Shown: positions 24,759 to 33,012 of the stretch, piece after piece
How positions within the stretch are numbered: position 1 is the first letter of the stretch
Layout of the letters: every line of letters begins with the position of its first letter
Source: Paenisporosarcina cavernae
Lineage (GTDB): Bacteria > Bacillota > Bacilli > Bacillales_A > Planococcaceae
Assembly: GCF_003595195.1 (NCBI RefSeq)
Contig: NZ_CP032418.1
Location: 74,501 to 138,500, forward strand
Reading direction: 5' to 3'
DNA: 64,000 bases
Position numbers and translations under genes: made by a program
The notes under the pieces: model-generated
Database searches by the model: none
Seen by the model: the letters and a program-made list of their open reading frames with translations, nothing else
What the model was told of the DNA's origin: nothing

Positions 24759-25985
24759 TTAGATATCAATTTTTTTGCCATCTTTACGCCATTCTCGGAA
24801 TTCTGCAGCTGCAGTAAAGAGAACGTCTGTAGAGGAATTGAGTGCTGTTTCAAAGGAGTCTTGAAGTACTCCGATGATAAATCCGACTGCCACGATTTGC
24901 ATGGCGATGTCGTTTGGAATACCGAAAAGACTTGCGGCAAGTGGAATTAAGAGTAGTGATCCACCTGCAACCCCGGAAGCTCCGGCAGCACTGACTGCCG
25001 CAAGTACACTTAGAATAATGGCGGTCGCAAAGTCGACTTGGATGTCTAATGTGTGAACCGCGGCAAGCGTCATGACGGAAATCGTCACAGCAGCTCCGGC
25101 CATATTAATCGTTGCTCCTAACGGAATGGACACAGAGTAAGAATCTTTATGTAACCCTAACTCTTCACAAATTTTCATGTTCACGGGAATGTTTGCGGCT
25201 GAACTTCTTGTGAAGAATGCCGTGATTCCACTATCTTTTAAGCATTTAACTACTAGCGGATACGGATTTTGACGAATGAATAAATACACAATAAGTGGAT
25301 TCACTACTAACGCAATGATGACCATGCATCCGAGTAACACGAGTAAAAGTTTTCCGTACCCAAGTAGTGATTCTAGTCCATTTGCGGTGATGGACTCAAA
25401 TACTAATCCTAAAATTCCAAGTGGTGCAAACTTTATAATCCACGTTACGATAGTGGAAATGGCATCGGCAATATTTGCAATACCGGTTTTTGTAGTTTCT
25501 GCTGCATGCTTTAACGCAAGTCCGATTAGAACAGCCCATGCTAGAATTCCGATATAGTTAGCATTCATTAGGGCGTGAACGGGGTTATCGACCACGTTGA
25601 GGAGTAAATTTTTTAACACTTCCACAACACCACCAGGAGCTACAAGTTCCTCTGCTCCTTCTGTTAGTGTCAAGCTGACGGGGAATAAAAAGCTCACGAC
25701 CACTGCCACAAGTGCTGCGACAAACGTTCCAACGAAATAGAGGCCAATGATTGTCTTCATGTTTGTTTTTTGCCCTTGTTTATGTTGCGCGATGGCAGAA
25801 ATGACAAGGAATAATACTAAAATTGGAGCGACTGCTTTCAACGCACCAACAAATAACGTTCCAAAAAGAGCGACTGGTTTTGCAATGTCTGGAATCGTGA
25901 CTGCAAGTACAATTCCGATAATCAGACCGAGCACGATTTGTTTGACTAAACTAATTGAGTTCCATTTTGACAGTAAACGCTTCAT
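24759..25985 (-). CDS. sstT: SstT, Na+-coupled serine/threonine symporter
   Basis: This 408-aa member of the dicarboxylate/amino-acid:cation symporter (DAACS) family has about eight helices and two re-entrant hairpins. Conserved stretches include [12 protein letters not shown] (substrate hairpin) and [10 protein letters not shown] (the sodium/NMAG-like site), which fit SstT better than glutamate carriers. Its probable role is sodium-driven uptake of serine and threonine. I chose ATG 25985 because GGAGG lies 8 nt upstream; the longer frame to 26021 adds residues before the first helix with no ribosome site. Confidence 0.9.
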   Translation of the reverse strand: MKRLLSKWNSISLVKQIVLGLIIGIVLAVTIPDIAKPVALFGTLFVGALKAVAPILVLFLVISAIAQHKQGQKTNMKTIIGLYFVGTFVAALVAVVVSFLFPVSLTLTEGAEELVAPGGVVEVLKNLLLNVVDNPVHALMNANYIGILAWAVLIGLALKHAAETTKTGIANIADAISTIVTWIIKFAPLGILGLVFESITANGLESLLGYGKLLLVLLGCMVIIALVVNPLIVYLFIRQNPYPLVVKCLKDSGITAFFTRSSAANIPVNMKICEELGLHKDSYSVSIPLGATINMAGAAVTISVMTLAAVHTLDIQVDFATAIILSVLAAVSAAGASGVAGGSLLLIPLAASLFGIPNDIAMQIVAVGFIIGVLQDSFETALNSSTDVLFTAAAEFREWRKDGKKIDI

Positions 25986-26197
25986 GGTGTAATCCTCCTC
26001 CAATAGTAAGATTGTCTGCATTTTCCGAGCTGTTCAATGGAGAAATACATGAGACATAATTTTTAGTAGTATATCGACTTTACACGCTTCTGACAATAGG
26101 AATTTTTGGAGTACGCTTGGAGCAAAGGAATGAAACGACAACGAGTACCTGTATCTTCATTCATTCACAAAAGAGGCATTCATTTTGGGCAATGAAA

Positions 26198-26238
26198 CAC
26201 CCTAAGCTATGTCCAACACGAGTTGGAAACTTAGGGTG
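26198..26238 (-). terminator. Terminator after the ABC-2 exporter operon
   Basis: CACCCTAAG pairs with CTTAGGGTG, with inner CCAAC/GTTGG; a weak T-rich tail (TTTCATT) follows on the minus strand. Confidence 0.7.
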
Positions 26239-26243
26239 AGGCG

Positions 26244-27272
26244 TTAAAGTTCTCTAAATTTCTTTAAGACGCGGGTGTTGAGAAGAATTAAAACAGTTGT
26301 GTAAACGAGAAGTCCGACAAGATATCCCCAAATGCCAGCAATTCCTTCTCCATAGACCATTACTTCTTTTATCGCAGTGGCACCATAAAAGATCGGCATC
26401 GTGTATGCTAAATAACCAAGATGGAACGGGATTAAATCGAGCGGAATTAATCCAGAGAAAAAGACTTGCGGAATAATCGTAAATGGAATCATTTGGACTA
26501 CTTGTAACTCCGAGTCAGCAAAGACGGAAATAGTCGCTCCGAAGGATACGGCCGTCACGGCTAATAACACCATCGTTAAGACAACCCATCCGATATTGCC
26601 AGCTAGTGATAAGTTCAGGACATAAATGGCGTATACCACGAGTAAGACACTCTGAATAATGGCGAAAACTCCGTATCCCATGATGTACCCGAGAATGACC
26701 TCTAGACGTTTGATCGGCGTCATTAATAGCCTCTCGAGTGTCCCTCCTGTTCGTTCTCGAACAAGTGCCATCGCAGATATGATAAATACTAAGAAAAAAG
26801 AGAATAATGCGAGAAATACATAGCCTAGATTGTCAAAAGTCGACTGCTCTTCATTCCCAAAAAGAAACGTACGCTTGAGATTCGCCGAAGGACTGACCTT
26901 ACTTAGAGCTTGTTGAATCGTTTGCAGCGTTTGTGTTGCTTTCGTTGATGGTTCCACAAGCGAAATGGTACCTTCTGTTGGAGAAGAAAGCGTCAGTACT
27001 GCATCGACTTGATCATATTGTTGGAGATACGTTTCTGGCGAGTTTGCTTCATCACTCGAAATCGATTCAATCGTGAGCGCTTCGTTCTGTAAGGCTTCCA
27101 CGAGTTTTGCTGGAGTAGTAGACGTGTCGATCGCGACAATAGGGATATAGTCAGAGTCACTTAATAAGAAATAGACGAGCGTTAAGATGAGCAGTGGCGC
27201 AAACAAAATCATCATAATACTCCGTTTGTCATTAAGGGTCTGAAGAATGACACGCTTCGCTAAATGGATCAT
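26244..27272 (-). CDS. ABC-2 type exporter permease (YhgE/NodJ-like fold)
   Basis: A 342-aa permease: one N-terminal helix (MMILFAPLLILTLVYFLL), an external domain of about 130 residues (IPIVAIDTSTTPAKLVEAL), then five helices that include the ABC-2 hallmark ERTGGTLERLLMTPI. Proteins of this layout export drugs, lipids or polysaccharides. Its start overlaps the ATPase stop by 4 nt, so it is coupled to that gene. Substrate unknown. Confidence 0.85.
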   Translation of the reverse strand: MIHLAKRVILQTLNDKRSIMMILFAPLLILTLVYFLLSDSDYIPIVAIDTSTTPAKLVEALQNEALTIESISSDEANSPETYLQQYDQVDAVLTLSSPTEGTISLVEPSTKATQTLQTIQQALSKVSPSANLKRTFLFGNEEQSTFDNLGYVFLALFSFFLVFIISAMALVRERTGGTLERLLMTPIKRLEVILGYIMGYGVFAIIQSVLLVVYAIYVLNLSLAGNIGWVVLTMVLLAVTAVSFGATISVFADSELQVVQMIPFTIIPQVFFSGLIPLDLIPFHLGYLAYTMPIFYGATAIKEVMVYGEGIAGIWGYLVGLLVYTTVLILLNTRVLKKFREL

Positions 27273-28000
27273 GTGACATTCCCTGCTTTCTGGTGCGAGG
27301 CAGCGGATAAAAACAGTTCTTCTATTCGACCATTTTCCGTTTTCTCCACTAACTCCGTTACACTTCCATATTCGATTAACGACCCGTTGTAAATTAATGC
27401 AGCGACGTCACATTCCAACACTTCCTCCATGACATGGGTGGAAATAATGATCGTTGTGCCGGAGTTTTTAAATGCTTGAAACTGTTGCCAAATGGTTCGA
27501 CGAAGAACCGGATCGATTCCTACTGTGGGTTCATCTAAAAACAGAAAGTCTGGTTCGTGTAATAGCGCGATCGCTAGGGATAATCGTTTTTTCATGCCCC
27601 CGGAGTAATGTTTCACCAATTTTTTTCTGTCAGCAGTTAGCTCCACCAATTGTAAGACGTGTTCGATTCGAGCTGCTAGATGTGATTTTTCCATCGCATA
27701 TAAGCCACTAAAAAAGTGTAAATTCGCTTCTGCAGATAAATCTGGATAAAGCGCATCGTTTTGTGGCATAAAACCAATCTTTTTCAGTAGTTCCATATTT
27801 GGCATTTTCGTTTCCGCAAACGAAACAGATCCCTCGTCCGCGTGCGTTGCGCCGATGATTAACCGAATTAACGTCGTTTTTCCAGATCCAGATGGACCGA
27901 GAAAACAAGTGATGTTGCCACTCGGAATGGTCAGCGAAATATCCTGAATAACAGGAACTTTGTCAAAACTCTTATGAACGTGCGATACGGTTATATCCAT
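27269..28000 (-). CDS. ABC-2 exporter ATPase
   Basis: A 243-aa ATPase of the drug-export class. Walker A GPSGSGKTT, signature YSGGMKKRLSLA, Walker B FLFLDEPTVGIDP, switch His in STHVMEE. I chose ATG 28000 since AAGGAGG lies 8 nt upstream; the frame is open to 28111, but that would run into the YCII gene. It is followed by the permease with a 4-nt overlap and preceded by the YCII gene on the same strand (gap 70 nt). Confidence 0.9.
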   Translation of the reverse strand: MDITVSHVHKSFDKVPVIQDISLTIPSGNITCFLGPSGSGKTTLIRLIIGATHADEGSVSFAETKMPNMELLKKIGFMPQNDALYPDLSAEANLHFFSGLYAMEKSHLAARIEHVLQLVELTADRKKLVKHYSGGMKKRLSLAIALLHEPDFLFLDEPTVGIDPVLRRTIWQQFQAFKNSGTTIIISTHVMEEVLECDVAALIYNGSLIEYGSVTELVEKTENGRIEELFLSAASHQKAGNVT

Positions 28001-28070
28001 AAATGGACCTCCTTGAAATGGACTAAATGGTGCATGTATTCTTACAGTCGGATCCGAGAATTCAAGAGAG

Positions 28071-28424
28071 TTATTCGTGCACTTGTCGTACTTCAATTTG
28101 TCCTTCTCCATCGCCTTGGGGATCCGGCATTTTCATAGCCCACTTAAGCGCTTCTTCTCTCGAATCCACGTCCAGTAAAATAAACCCTGCGACAATGTCG
28201 CTTGGATTTTCGAATGGCCCTTCCGTTCGAACTGGTTCCGCTCCTGGTGAAGGATAGGAAATCTTCACGCCGTTCGAACTTGGATAGAGACCTTTTGCCA
28301 TTACTCGAACCCCGGCAGCAACTAATTCCCGGTTGTATTTGGTCATAGCCTCTTGTAATTCTGCGCTTGGAAAATTCCCTGCTTCTGCATTTTTTGAGGC
28401 TTTCACCAGTATCATAAAAAGCAT
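28071..28424 (-). CDS. YCII-related (DGPF domain) protein
   Basis: A 117-aa cytoplasmic protein of the YCII/DGPF family. It opens MLFMILVKASKN and contains GPFENPSDIVAGFILLDVDSREEALKWA, where the usual DGPF reads EGPF. Family members bind small ligands as dimers; some are in sigma-factor operons. Function unknown here. I chose ATG 28424 because GGAG lies 8 nt upstream; the frame is open to 28445. It may share a promoter with the GNAT gene upstream. Confidence 0.82.
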   Translation of the reverse strand: MLFMILVKASKNAEAGNFPSAELQEAMTKYNRELVAAGVRVMAKGLYPSSNGVKISYPSPGAEPVRTEGPFENPSDIVAGFILLDVDSREEALKWAMKMPDPQGDGEGQIEVRQVHE

Positions 28425-28449
28425 CGAACATTCTCCTCTCTTCAATGGA

Positions 28450-28893
28450 TTAAAATGTGTATCGAGATACTTGCTCGTTTTCTATAAGTAAGCCGTTGAC
28501 TTCACGAAAACCGGCTTTTTCATATAGTTGTTTGGCGACCTCATTTTCGGGTTCGTACGATAACGTAATCGTTGAATGGTGGGCTTCTTTTTGCTTGCGA
28601 ATATCTTCAATGATAAGCTTTAACGCTTCTTTTCCGTATCCTTTTCCTTGATGGTGTTGGTCAATCATCATGCGGTAAATCCAGTACGACTGATCTTTTT
28701 CGTCTATTCCGAAGAGAGTAAAACCAACCATTTCATCCTCCGCAAAAATACCTTTCGCTTGGAAATGGTCCAGAAAATTTAATTGGGCAAGTGACACCAC
28801 GTTTCGTGCTACAAATGTAAGCTGGTCGTCTCTTACCTGTAAGGAAATTGCTTTTAGCCAATTATGTTTTGTGATAGTTTCAAGATATAGCAT
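28450..28893 (-). CDS. GNAT acetyltransferase, BltD/PaiA-like
   Basis: A 147-aa N-acetyltransferase. The acetyl-CoA pyrophosphate loop is the QGKGYGKEAL segment at about residues 83-92; ENEVAKQLYEKAGF is the conserved beta5-alpha4 region. Relatives in B. subtilis acetylate spermidine and spermine, so polyamine control is plausible but unproven. A second member of the same subfamily is encoded at 57333-57779. GGAGCTCGG precedes ATG 28893. Confidence 0.85.
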   Translation of the reverse strand: MLYLETITKHNWLKAISLQVRDDQLTFVARNVVSLAQLNFLDHFQAKGIFAEDEMVGFTLFGIDEKDQSYWIYRMMIDQHHQGKGYGKEALKLIIEDIRKQKEAHHSTITLSYEPENEVAKQLYEKAGFREVNGLLIENEQVSRYTF

Positions 28894-29063
28894 GATTCCG
28901 AGCTCCTTTAATCTATAAACGTAGCGAAAGTACTTTTGTAGGTATATTCTGTTTTTTGGTAGAAAAGACCTCCTTTTATTTTGAAAAAAGGTGTACCGGG
29001 CCTTACTCGCGAATCTTATAACGAATTACCGTGTTCAGCATTTTATAAAAGAGGAGATTTCAC

Positions 29064-29549
29064 ATGAAAAAAACAGGTACTTTCTTTCTATCCATCATCC
29101 TTGCAACTAGTTTGGCTGCGTGTAATGAAGAATCGACGATGTACGGAGATGTTTTTGATTACAAAGATTCGTATGTGGGGGATAACAGTTCTGTCGTCGC
29201 AATTGTCAAGACGATGCCGGGCAATGAATCGGTTGATCAAATTGCGTTAGAAACAAATGAAAAACCATATGGGATCGAGATTTCCTATAAGGAAGAAGAT
29301 ACGTTTTTGGATGAACATAAACGAGGAGAAATCATGGTTTCGAATGCAACATATCTGTATACATTAGTAAAAAATGTCGAGATCATCACGTTTGTTTTTC
29401 CAGAAAAGGAATACCAATTGTCTAGACAAGAGGTGGAAGAATGGTATGGCCAAGAGTTAAGCGAGGTGGAAACAGAAGACCAACTTCAAACGCTTATGGA
29501 AGAAAAACTAGAGAATGAGAATGCGATTTCCGAGTTAATTCCACAATAG
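29064..29549 (+). CDS. Lipoprotein with DUF4825-like domain
   Basis: A 161-aa predicted lipoprotein, lipobox LAAC at residues 17-20. The mature part (YKDSYVGDNSSVVAIVKTMPG, then PYGIEISYKE) resembles DUF4825, which is often attached to membrane anchors in Firmicutes and may interact with envelope signalling. The C-terminal third is acidic (LSEVETEDQLQTLMEEK). GAGGAG lies about 7 nt before ATG 29064. Alone on the plus strand, with no terminator recognised directly after it. Confidence 0.65.
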   Translation: MKKTGTFFLSIILATSLAACNEESTMYGDVFDYKDSYVGDNSSVVAIVKTMPGNESVDQIALETNEKPYGIEISYKEEDTFLDEHKRGEIMVSNATYLYTLVKNVEIITFVFPEKEYQLSRQEVEEWYGQELSEVETEDQLQTLMEEKLENENAISELIPQ

Positions 29550-29668
29550 CGGTAGTCCGATAGGGAGTAAATGAGGGTTGGATACAGAATTTCAAGTGAT
29601 CCAAGCGAGGATTACCACAAAATTTGCATACACTAAAGAAGGTTGCAACTATGTATCCTTCATTCCAT

Positions 29669-29793
29669 AAAAAAAGCGGACCTACTAGAAATTACTCCCA
29701 CATTTGTTTGTGTAGAGTCTAGTCGGTACCGCTTCTATATGCTATAATTACTTAGTTATGTTCTATAATTTAAATTAGTTTATATGTATCCTT
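29669..29793 (-). ncRNA. Candidate small RNA divergent from helD
   Basis: A perfect sigma-A promoter on the minus strand (TTGACA, 17 nt, TATAAT; 29828-29800) points at a strong intrinsic terminator. The stem AAGCGG-TACC-ACTAGA...TCTAGT-GGT-CCGCTT spans 29734-29674, with inner CTC/GAG and CACA/TGTG pairs, and is followed by seven U (29675-29669). The transcript would be about 125 nt. No start codon with a ribosome site is found in it, so it looks non-coding. It overlaps the helD promoter region on the other strand. Prediction from sequence only. Confidence 0.6.
29740..29748 (+). promoter_or_regulatory. Extended -10 element, probable helD promoter
   Basis: TGCTATAAT matches the extended -10 consensus TGnTATAAT and lies about 119 nt before the helD start codon. 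A second TATAAT occurs at 29764-29769 within the inverted repeat. Confidence 0.5.
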
Positions 29794-29799
29794 ATTTTA

Positions 29800-29828
29800 A
29801 TTATAGAACAAAATTCCGGAGGTGTCAA
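29800..29828 (-). promoter_or_regulatory. Consensus sigma-A promoter on the minus strand upstream of helD
   Basis: TTGACA (29828-29823), 17-nt spacer, TATAAT (29805-29800): both hexamers match the consensus exactly. It drives transcription away from helD. Its -10 is one arm of an 11-bp inverted repeat (29760-29770 and 29799-29809). Confidence 0.72.
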
Positions 29829-29866
29829 ACATATTCTCTTCCGAGAATGAAAAAAGGGGTGGCGTA

Positions 29867-32167
29867 ATGGAGTCCAATCTACTTTTAGAACAACAGCGCG
29901 TGAGGGAAATGATGAAATTCATTCAACTGGAGATCGCGAAGCTGGAGGGAGATACCACTAAGCTGAAAGAAGATGTCATTCACATTCGAAAACATTTTTG
30001 GGATGAAGTGAGAGTGAGTACTGATTCGTTTGATGATTATATGGAAACGATTATCGGTCTACGACAAGAAGCGCAAGCATTGGCGATTCGTCAATCCACT
30101 CATCGACATGCAGGGGAACGGTTAGATGCATTAAAACGTCTACAACATATTCCTTACTTTGGTCGTATCGATTTTAAAGAGGAAGGGACGGATCAAACGG
30201 AGCCGATTTATATTGGTGTGGCGACGTTAACGGATCCATCCGGAGAAGATTTTCTTATTTACGATTGGCGTGCACCGATTGCGAGTGTTTACTATGATTA
30301 TGAACCTGGACCTGCGATGTACCGAATCCCGGACGGTGGGAACATTCAAGGAGAATTAGAAAAGAAGTGGCAATATATTATTCGTGATGGAGAGCTCGTG
30401 TCCATGTTTGATGCGGGAGTCACCATTGGCGATGAAGTACTGCAACAAGTGCTTGGTCAAGGAACGGATAAACAGATGCAATCGATTGTAGCGACGATTC
30501 AACAGGAACAAAATAGAGCCATTCGCCATGACAAAGGGAAATTGCTCATTGTGATGGGGGCAGCTGGTAGTGGAAAAACATCTGTTGCGATGCAGCGAAT
30601 TGCGTATCTTCTATATAAATACCGAGATACGGTCACGAGTGATCAAATCTTGCTCTTTTCACCTAACCCGATGTTTAGTAGCTATGTTTCGAATGTTCTT
30701 CCAGAGCTTGGGGAAGAAAATATGCAACAAGCGACATTTCAAGAGTACATGCGAGATCGTATTGACGAACAATTTAAGATGGAAACGCCGTTTGCTCAAT
30801 TAGAATATGTGCTGACTAAACGCGATTCTCCAAATTACCCTGTTAGAATCGCAGGGATGAAGTGGAAAGCATCCGTCGCATGCTTTGACTATATTCAAGA
30901 AGCGATTACCCGATTCGGAACAGAAGGAATGGCGTTCCGAGATATCCGTTTCCGTGGAAGAATACTGGTGAATAAAGACCAAATTGCGAAACGGTTTTAT
31001 TCACAGGAGTCGACGATGCGATTTGCGAATCGCTTAGAAGAAGTGCGGTTATGGTTGGAGAGTAAACTCAAAGGATTTGCGCAGAATGAACGGCAAAAAC
31101 CGTGGGTGCAAGAAGCGGTAGATTCCTTAGATAATGCGCAGTTTTACGAAGCTCAAGTCGCACTTGCGAAGCAAAAAGGGCTACGTGGGGATGACGTGTC
31201 AGACGTCGAAGTGGATGAGAAGGATCTTGCCAGATTAATTGTGCAGCGGCGAATGAACCCAGTTGTAAAGGCAGTGCATTCCTATGATTTCGTGGACTGG
31301 ACCGGCCTTTATTGTCAATTATTTGATGTCCAATCTAATGGGAATGTGACGTTGCCAAAAGAATGGAAAGCGATTGGAGCGATGACAAAGAAAACGCTTG
31401 ATCGTGGACATATTTTTTACGAAGATGCAACACCGTTCATTTATTTAAAAGAAGCCATGCTTGGATTTGCATCAAACCGTTCGATTAAGCATGTCGTGGT
31501 AGATGAAGCGCAGGATTATTCACCGTTTCAATTTGCATTTTTAAAGCAGTTATTTCCCTCTGCGAGAATGACGGTGTTAGGCGACTTTAATCAGTCGATT
31601 TTTTCTCATTCACAAGATTCGAATGAATTTTCGTTATTGACTACGCTTTTTGGCGAAGAAGAGACGTCAAGTATTCACTTAGCGAAAAGCTATCGCTCGA
31701 CCAAACCAATTGTAGAATTCACAAAACGACTTGTCCCGAATTCTTACCCTATCGTGCCATTTGAGCGTGATGGAAAAGAACCAGTGGTAGAAGAGTTTAC
31801 GTCGAAAACTACGCTTCATGCAAAAATTGTGGCGAAAGTGAACCAGTGGAAAGAACAAGGATTCACGAGTATCGCCATCATTTGCCAATCAGCGAAAGAA
31901 AGAAAAGACGTTTCAAGCGTACTAGGAGAAACGATGGATCATGTGTTGATCACAACAAAGTCTAACGAATACGAAGAAGGTGTCGTTGTCATACCTTCTT
32001 ATTTAGCGAAAGGCATAGAGTTTGAAGCGGTTATTGTCTATAATGCATCCGATAAAGTGTATGGAGACGAAAGCTTACGTCGAACGCTTTATACGGTGTG
32101 CACTCGTGCAATGCATGAGCTTATTGTGTTTAGTTTAGGACCGAAAAGTCACTTTTTAGAAGAATAA
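29867..32167 (+). CDS. helD: HelD, RNA polymerase recycling helicase-like ATPase
   Basis: HelD is a superfamily 1 helicase-like protein that binds core RNA polymerase and releases stalled enzyme using ATP; some relatives confer rifamycin tolerance. The 766-aa protein starts with a coiled-coil arm (LLLEQQRVREMMKFIQLEIAKLEG), then SF1 motifs: Walker A GAAGSGKTS, VVDEAQDYSPFQ (Walker B), LGDFNQSI and C-terminal TVCTRAMHEL. I chose ATG 29867, with GGGGTGG just upstream; the frame is open from GTG 29822, which has GGAG only two bases before it. The leader region holds an inverted repeat and a divergent sRNA candidate. Confidence 0.92.
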   Translation: MESNLLLEQQRVREMMKFIQLEIAKLEGDTTKLKEDVIHIRKHFWDEVRVSTDSFDDYMETIIGLRQEAQALAIRQSTHRHAGERLDALKRLQHIPYFGRIDFKEEGTDQTEPIYIGVATLTDPSGEDFLIYDWRAPIASVYYDYEPGPAMYRIPDGGNIQGELEKKWQYIIRDGELVSMFDAGVTIGDEVLQQVLGQGTDKQMQSIVATIQQEQNRAIRHDKGKLLIVMGAAGSGKTSVAMQRIAYLLYKYRDTVTSDQILLFSPNPMFSSYVSNVLPELGEENMQQATFQEYMRDRIDEQFKMETPFAQLEYVLTKRDSPNYPVRIAGMKWKASVACFDYIQEAITRFGTEGMAFRDIRFRGRILVNKDQIAKRFYSQESTMRFANRLEEVRLWLESKLKGFAQNERQKPWVQEAVDSLDNAQFYEAQVALAKQKGLRGDDVSDVEVDEKDLARLIVQRRMNPVVKAVHSYDFVDWTGLYCQLFDVQSNGNVTLPKEWKAIGAMTKKTLDRGHIFYEDATPFIYLKEAMLGFASNRSIKHVVVDEAQDYSPFQFAFLKQLFPSARMTVLGDFNQSIFSHSQDSNEFSLLTTLFGEEETSSIHLAKSYRSTKPIVEFTKRLVPNSYPIVPFERDGKEPVVEEFTSKTTLHAKIVAKVNQWKEQGFTSIAIICQSAKERKDVSSVLGETMDHVLITTKSNEYEEGVVVIPSYLAKGIEFEAVIVYNASDKVYGDESLRRTLYTVCTRAMHELIVFSLGPKSHFLEE

Positions 32168-32177
32168 AGGAATAGAT

Positions 32178-32226
32178 GCTAGCTCTCTTAAGCGTTTAAA
32201 TGCGCAAGCGGGCTAGCTTTTCTTTT
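32178..32226 (+). terminator. Terminator after helD
   Basis: GCTAGC pairs with GCTAGC (inner CTTaaGCG with GCGcAAG), then TTTTCTTTT. It lies 11 nt after the helD stop. Confidence 0.88.
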
Positions 32227-32241
32227 GGAAATAAAGTATGG

Positions 32242-32261
32242 CGTTTTCGCGAGCGAAAACG
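32242..32261. repeat. CGTTTTCGC hairpin
   Basis: CGTTTTCGC and GCGAAAACG form a perfect 9-bp palindrome with a GA centre. A similar CGTTTTCG...CGAAAACG hairpin occurs twice in the duplication after hisC. Confidence 0.6.
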
Positions 32262-32337
32262 GTCCACTTGGAAGTAGGGGTTCTCAGGGTAAGTGGGGAT
32301 TTCTAGTAAGCACATCCAAAAAGTAATACAAATGGCG

Positions 32338-32434
32338 TTCTATTGGCGCGAATCCGAGCTCTATAAGCGGGACGCATCTTCCTATAAGGGCGAATTTCCG
32401 TCTATAAGCGCAAAACCCGATTCTATCAGCGCAA
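32338..32434. repeat. Array of five 21-nt repeats, TTCTATnnGCGC orientation
   Basis: The CTAT cores start at 32340, 32361, 32382, 32402 and 32423, giving a period of 20-21 nt; the unit is TTCTATAAGCGCAAA with changes. It is the reverse complement of the array at 36692-36807, and the two bracket the MarR-ABC operon. It ends 22 nt before the marR promoter. Confidence 0.8.
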
Positions 32435-32456
32435 AGAGTTTACTAACGTTTTTGTA

Positions 32457-32506
32457 TTGACAGAAAGCGAGTATAGGAGTAATTTATCTAATAGTGTTAG
32501 ATAAAT
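32457..32506 (+). promoter_or_regulatory. marR-ABC promoter with palindromic operator
   Basis: TTGACA (32457-32462), 17 nt, TAATTT (32480-32485). A perfect 10-bp inverted repeat ATTTATCTAA-N5-TTAGATAAAT (32482-32506) overlaps the -10 and covers the start site, as expected for MarR autorepression. The ribosome site GGAGG follows. Confidence 0.8.
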
Positions 32507-32521
32507 ATTGGAGGACGTAGA

Positions 32522-32944
32522 ATGAATTATTCGAAGCTTGCTGAAGAGTTAATGGAGTCAATGATTCGCGTGCGGAAATTGTCGTTAAATAAGCAACTTG
32601 ATAACGTGTCATTTGGGGAACGGAAGATTCTTGCCTATTTGCACTATCACAATAATGGAGCGACTTCTGGTGAACTGAGTGAAAAACTGGATCTTACGAC
32701 GCCGCGAGTAGCTTCCACGTTAAAAAGCTTGGAGAAAAAAGCATTTATTAAACGAGTGCAAGATCCATCAGATAAGCGTGTGGTGATTGTTACTGTGACG
32801 AAAGAAGGTCGAGAATTTGTGAAACGAGAGCGAGAGGAAGCGCAAACGGCACTTTCTTACTTGTTGCAAGAACTCGGGGAAGAGGATTCAAAAGATTTCA
32901 CGCGCATTATGAAGCGTATAGCGACAATAAAAGAATCGAGATAA
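32522..32944 (+). CDS. MarR-family repressor
   Basis: A 140-aa winged-helix regulator. GATSGELSEKLDLTTPRVASTLKSLEKKAFI forms the recognition region and DPSDKRVVIVTVT the beta wing with the conserved DxRD-like Asp-Lys-Arg. It is first in an operon with two ABC exporter genes and is preceded by a palindrome over its -10 element. It most likely represses its own operon until a drug-like ligand binds. GGAGG is 6-8 nt before ATG 32522. Confidence 0.92.
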   Translation: MNYSKLAEELMESMIRVRKLSLNKQLDNVSFGERKILAYLHYHNNGATSGELSEKLDLTTPRVASTLKSLEKKAFIKRVQDPSDKRVVIVTVTKEGREFVKREREEAQTALSYLLQELGEEDSKDFTRIMKRIATIKESR

Positions 32945-33012
32945 AACACCTTGAGTTTGGAATAAGTGGGGAGTGCTTCTCAACTAGACAAAGAGAAAGT
33001 GGGAAAACGAAA

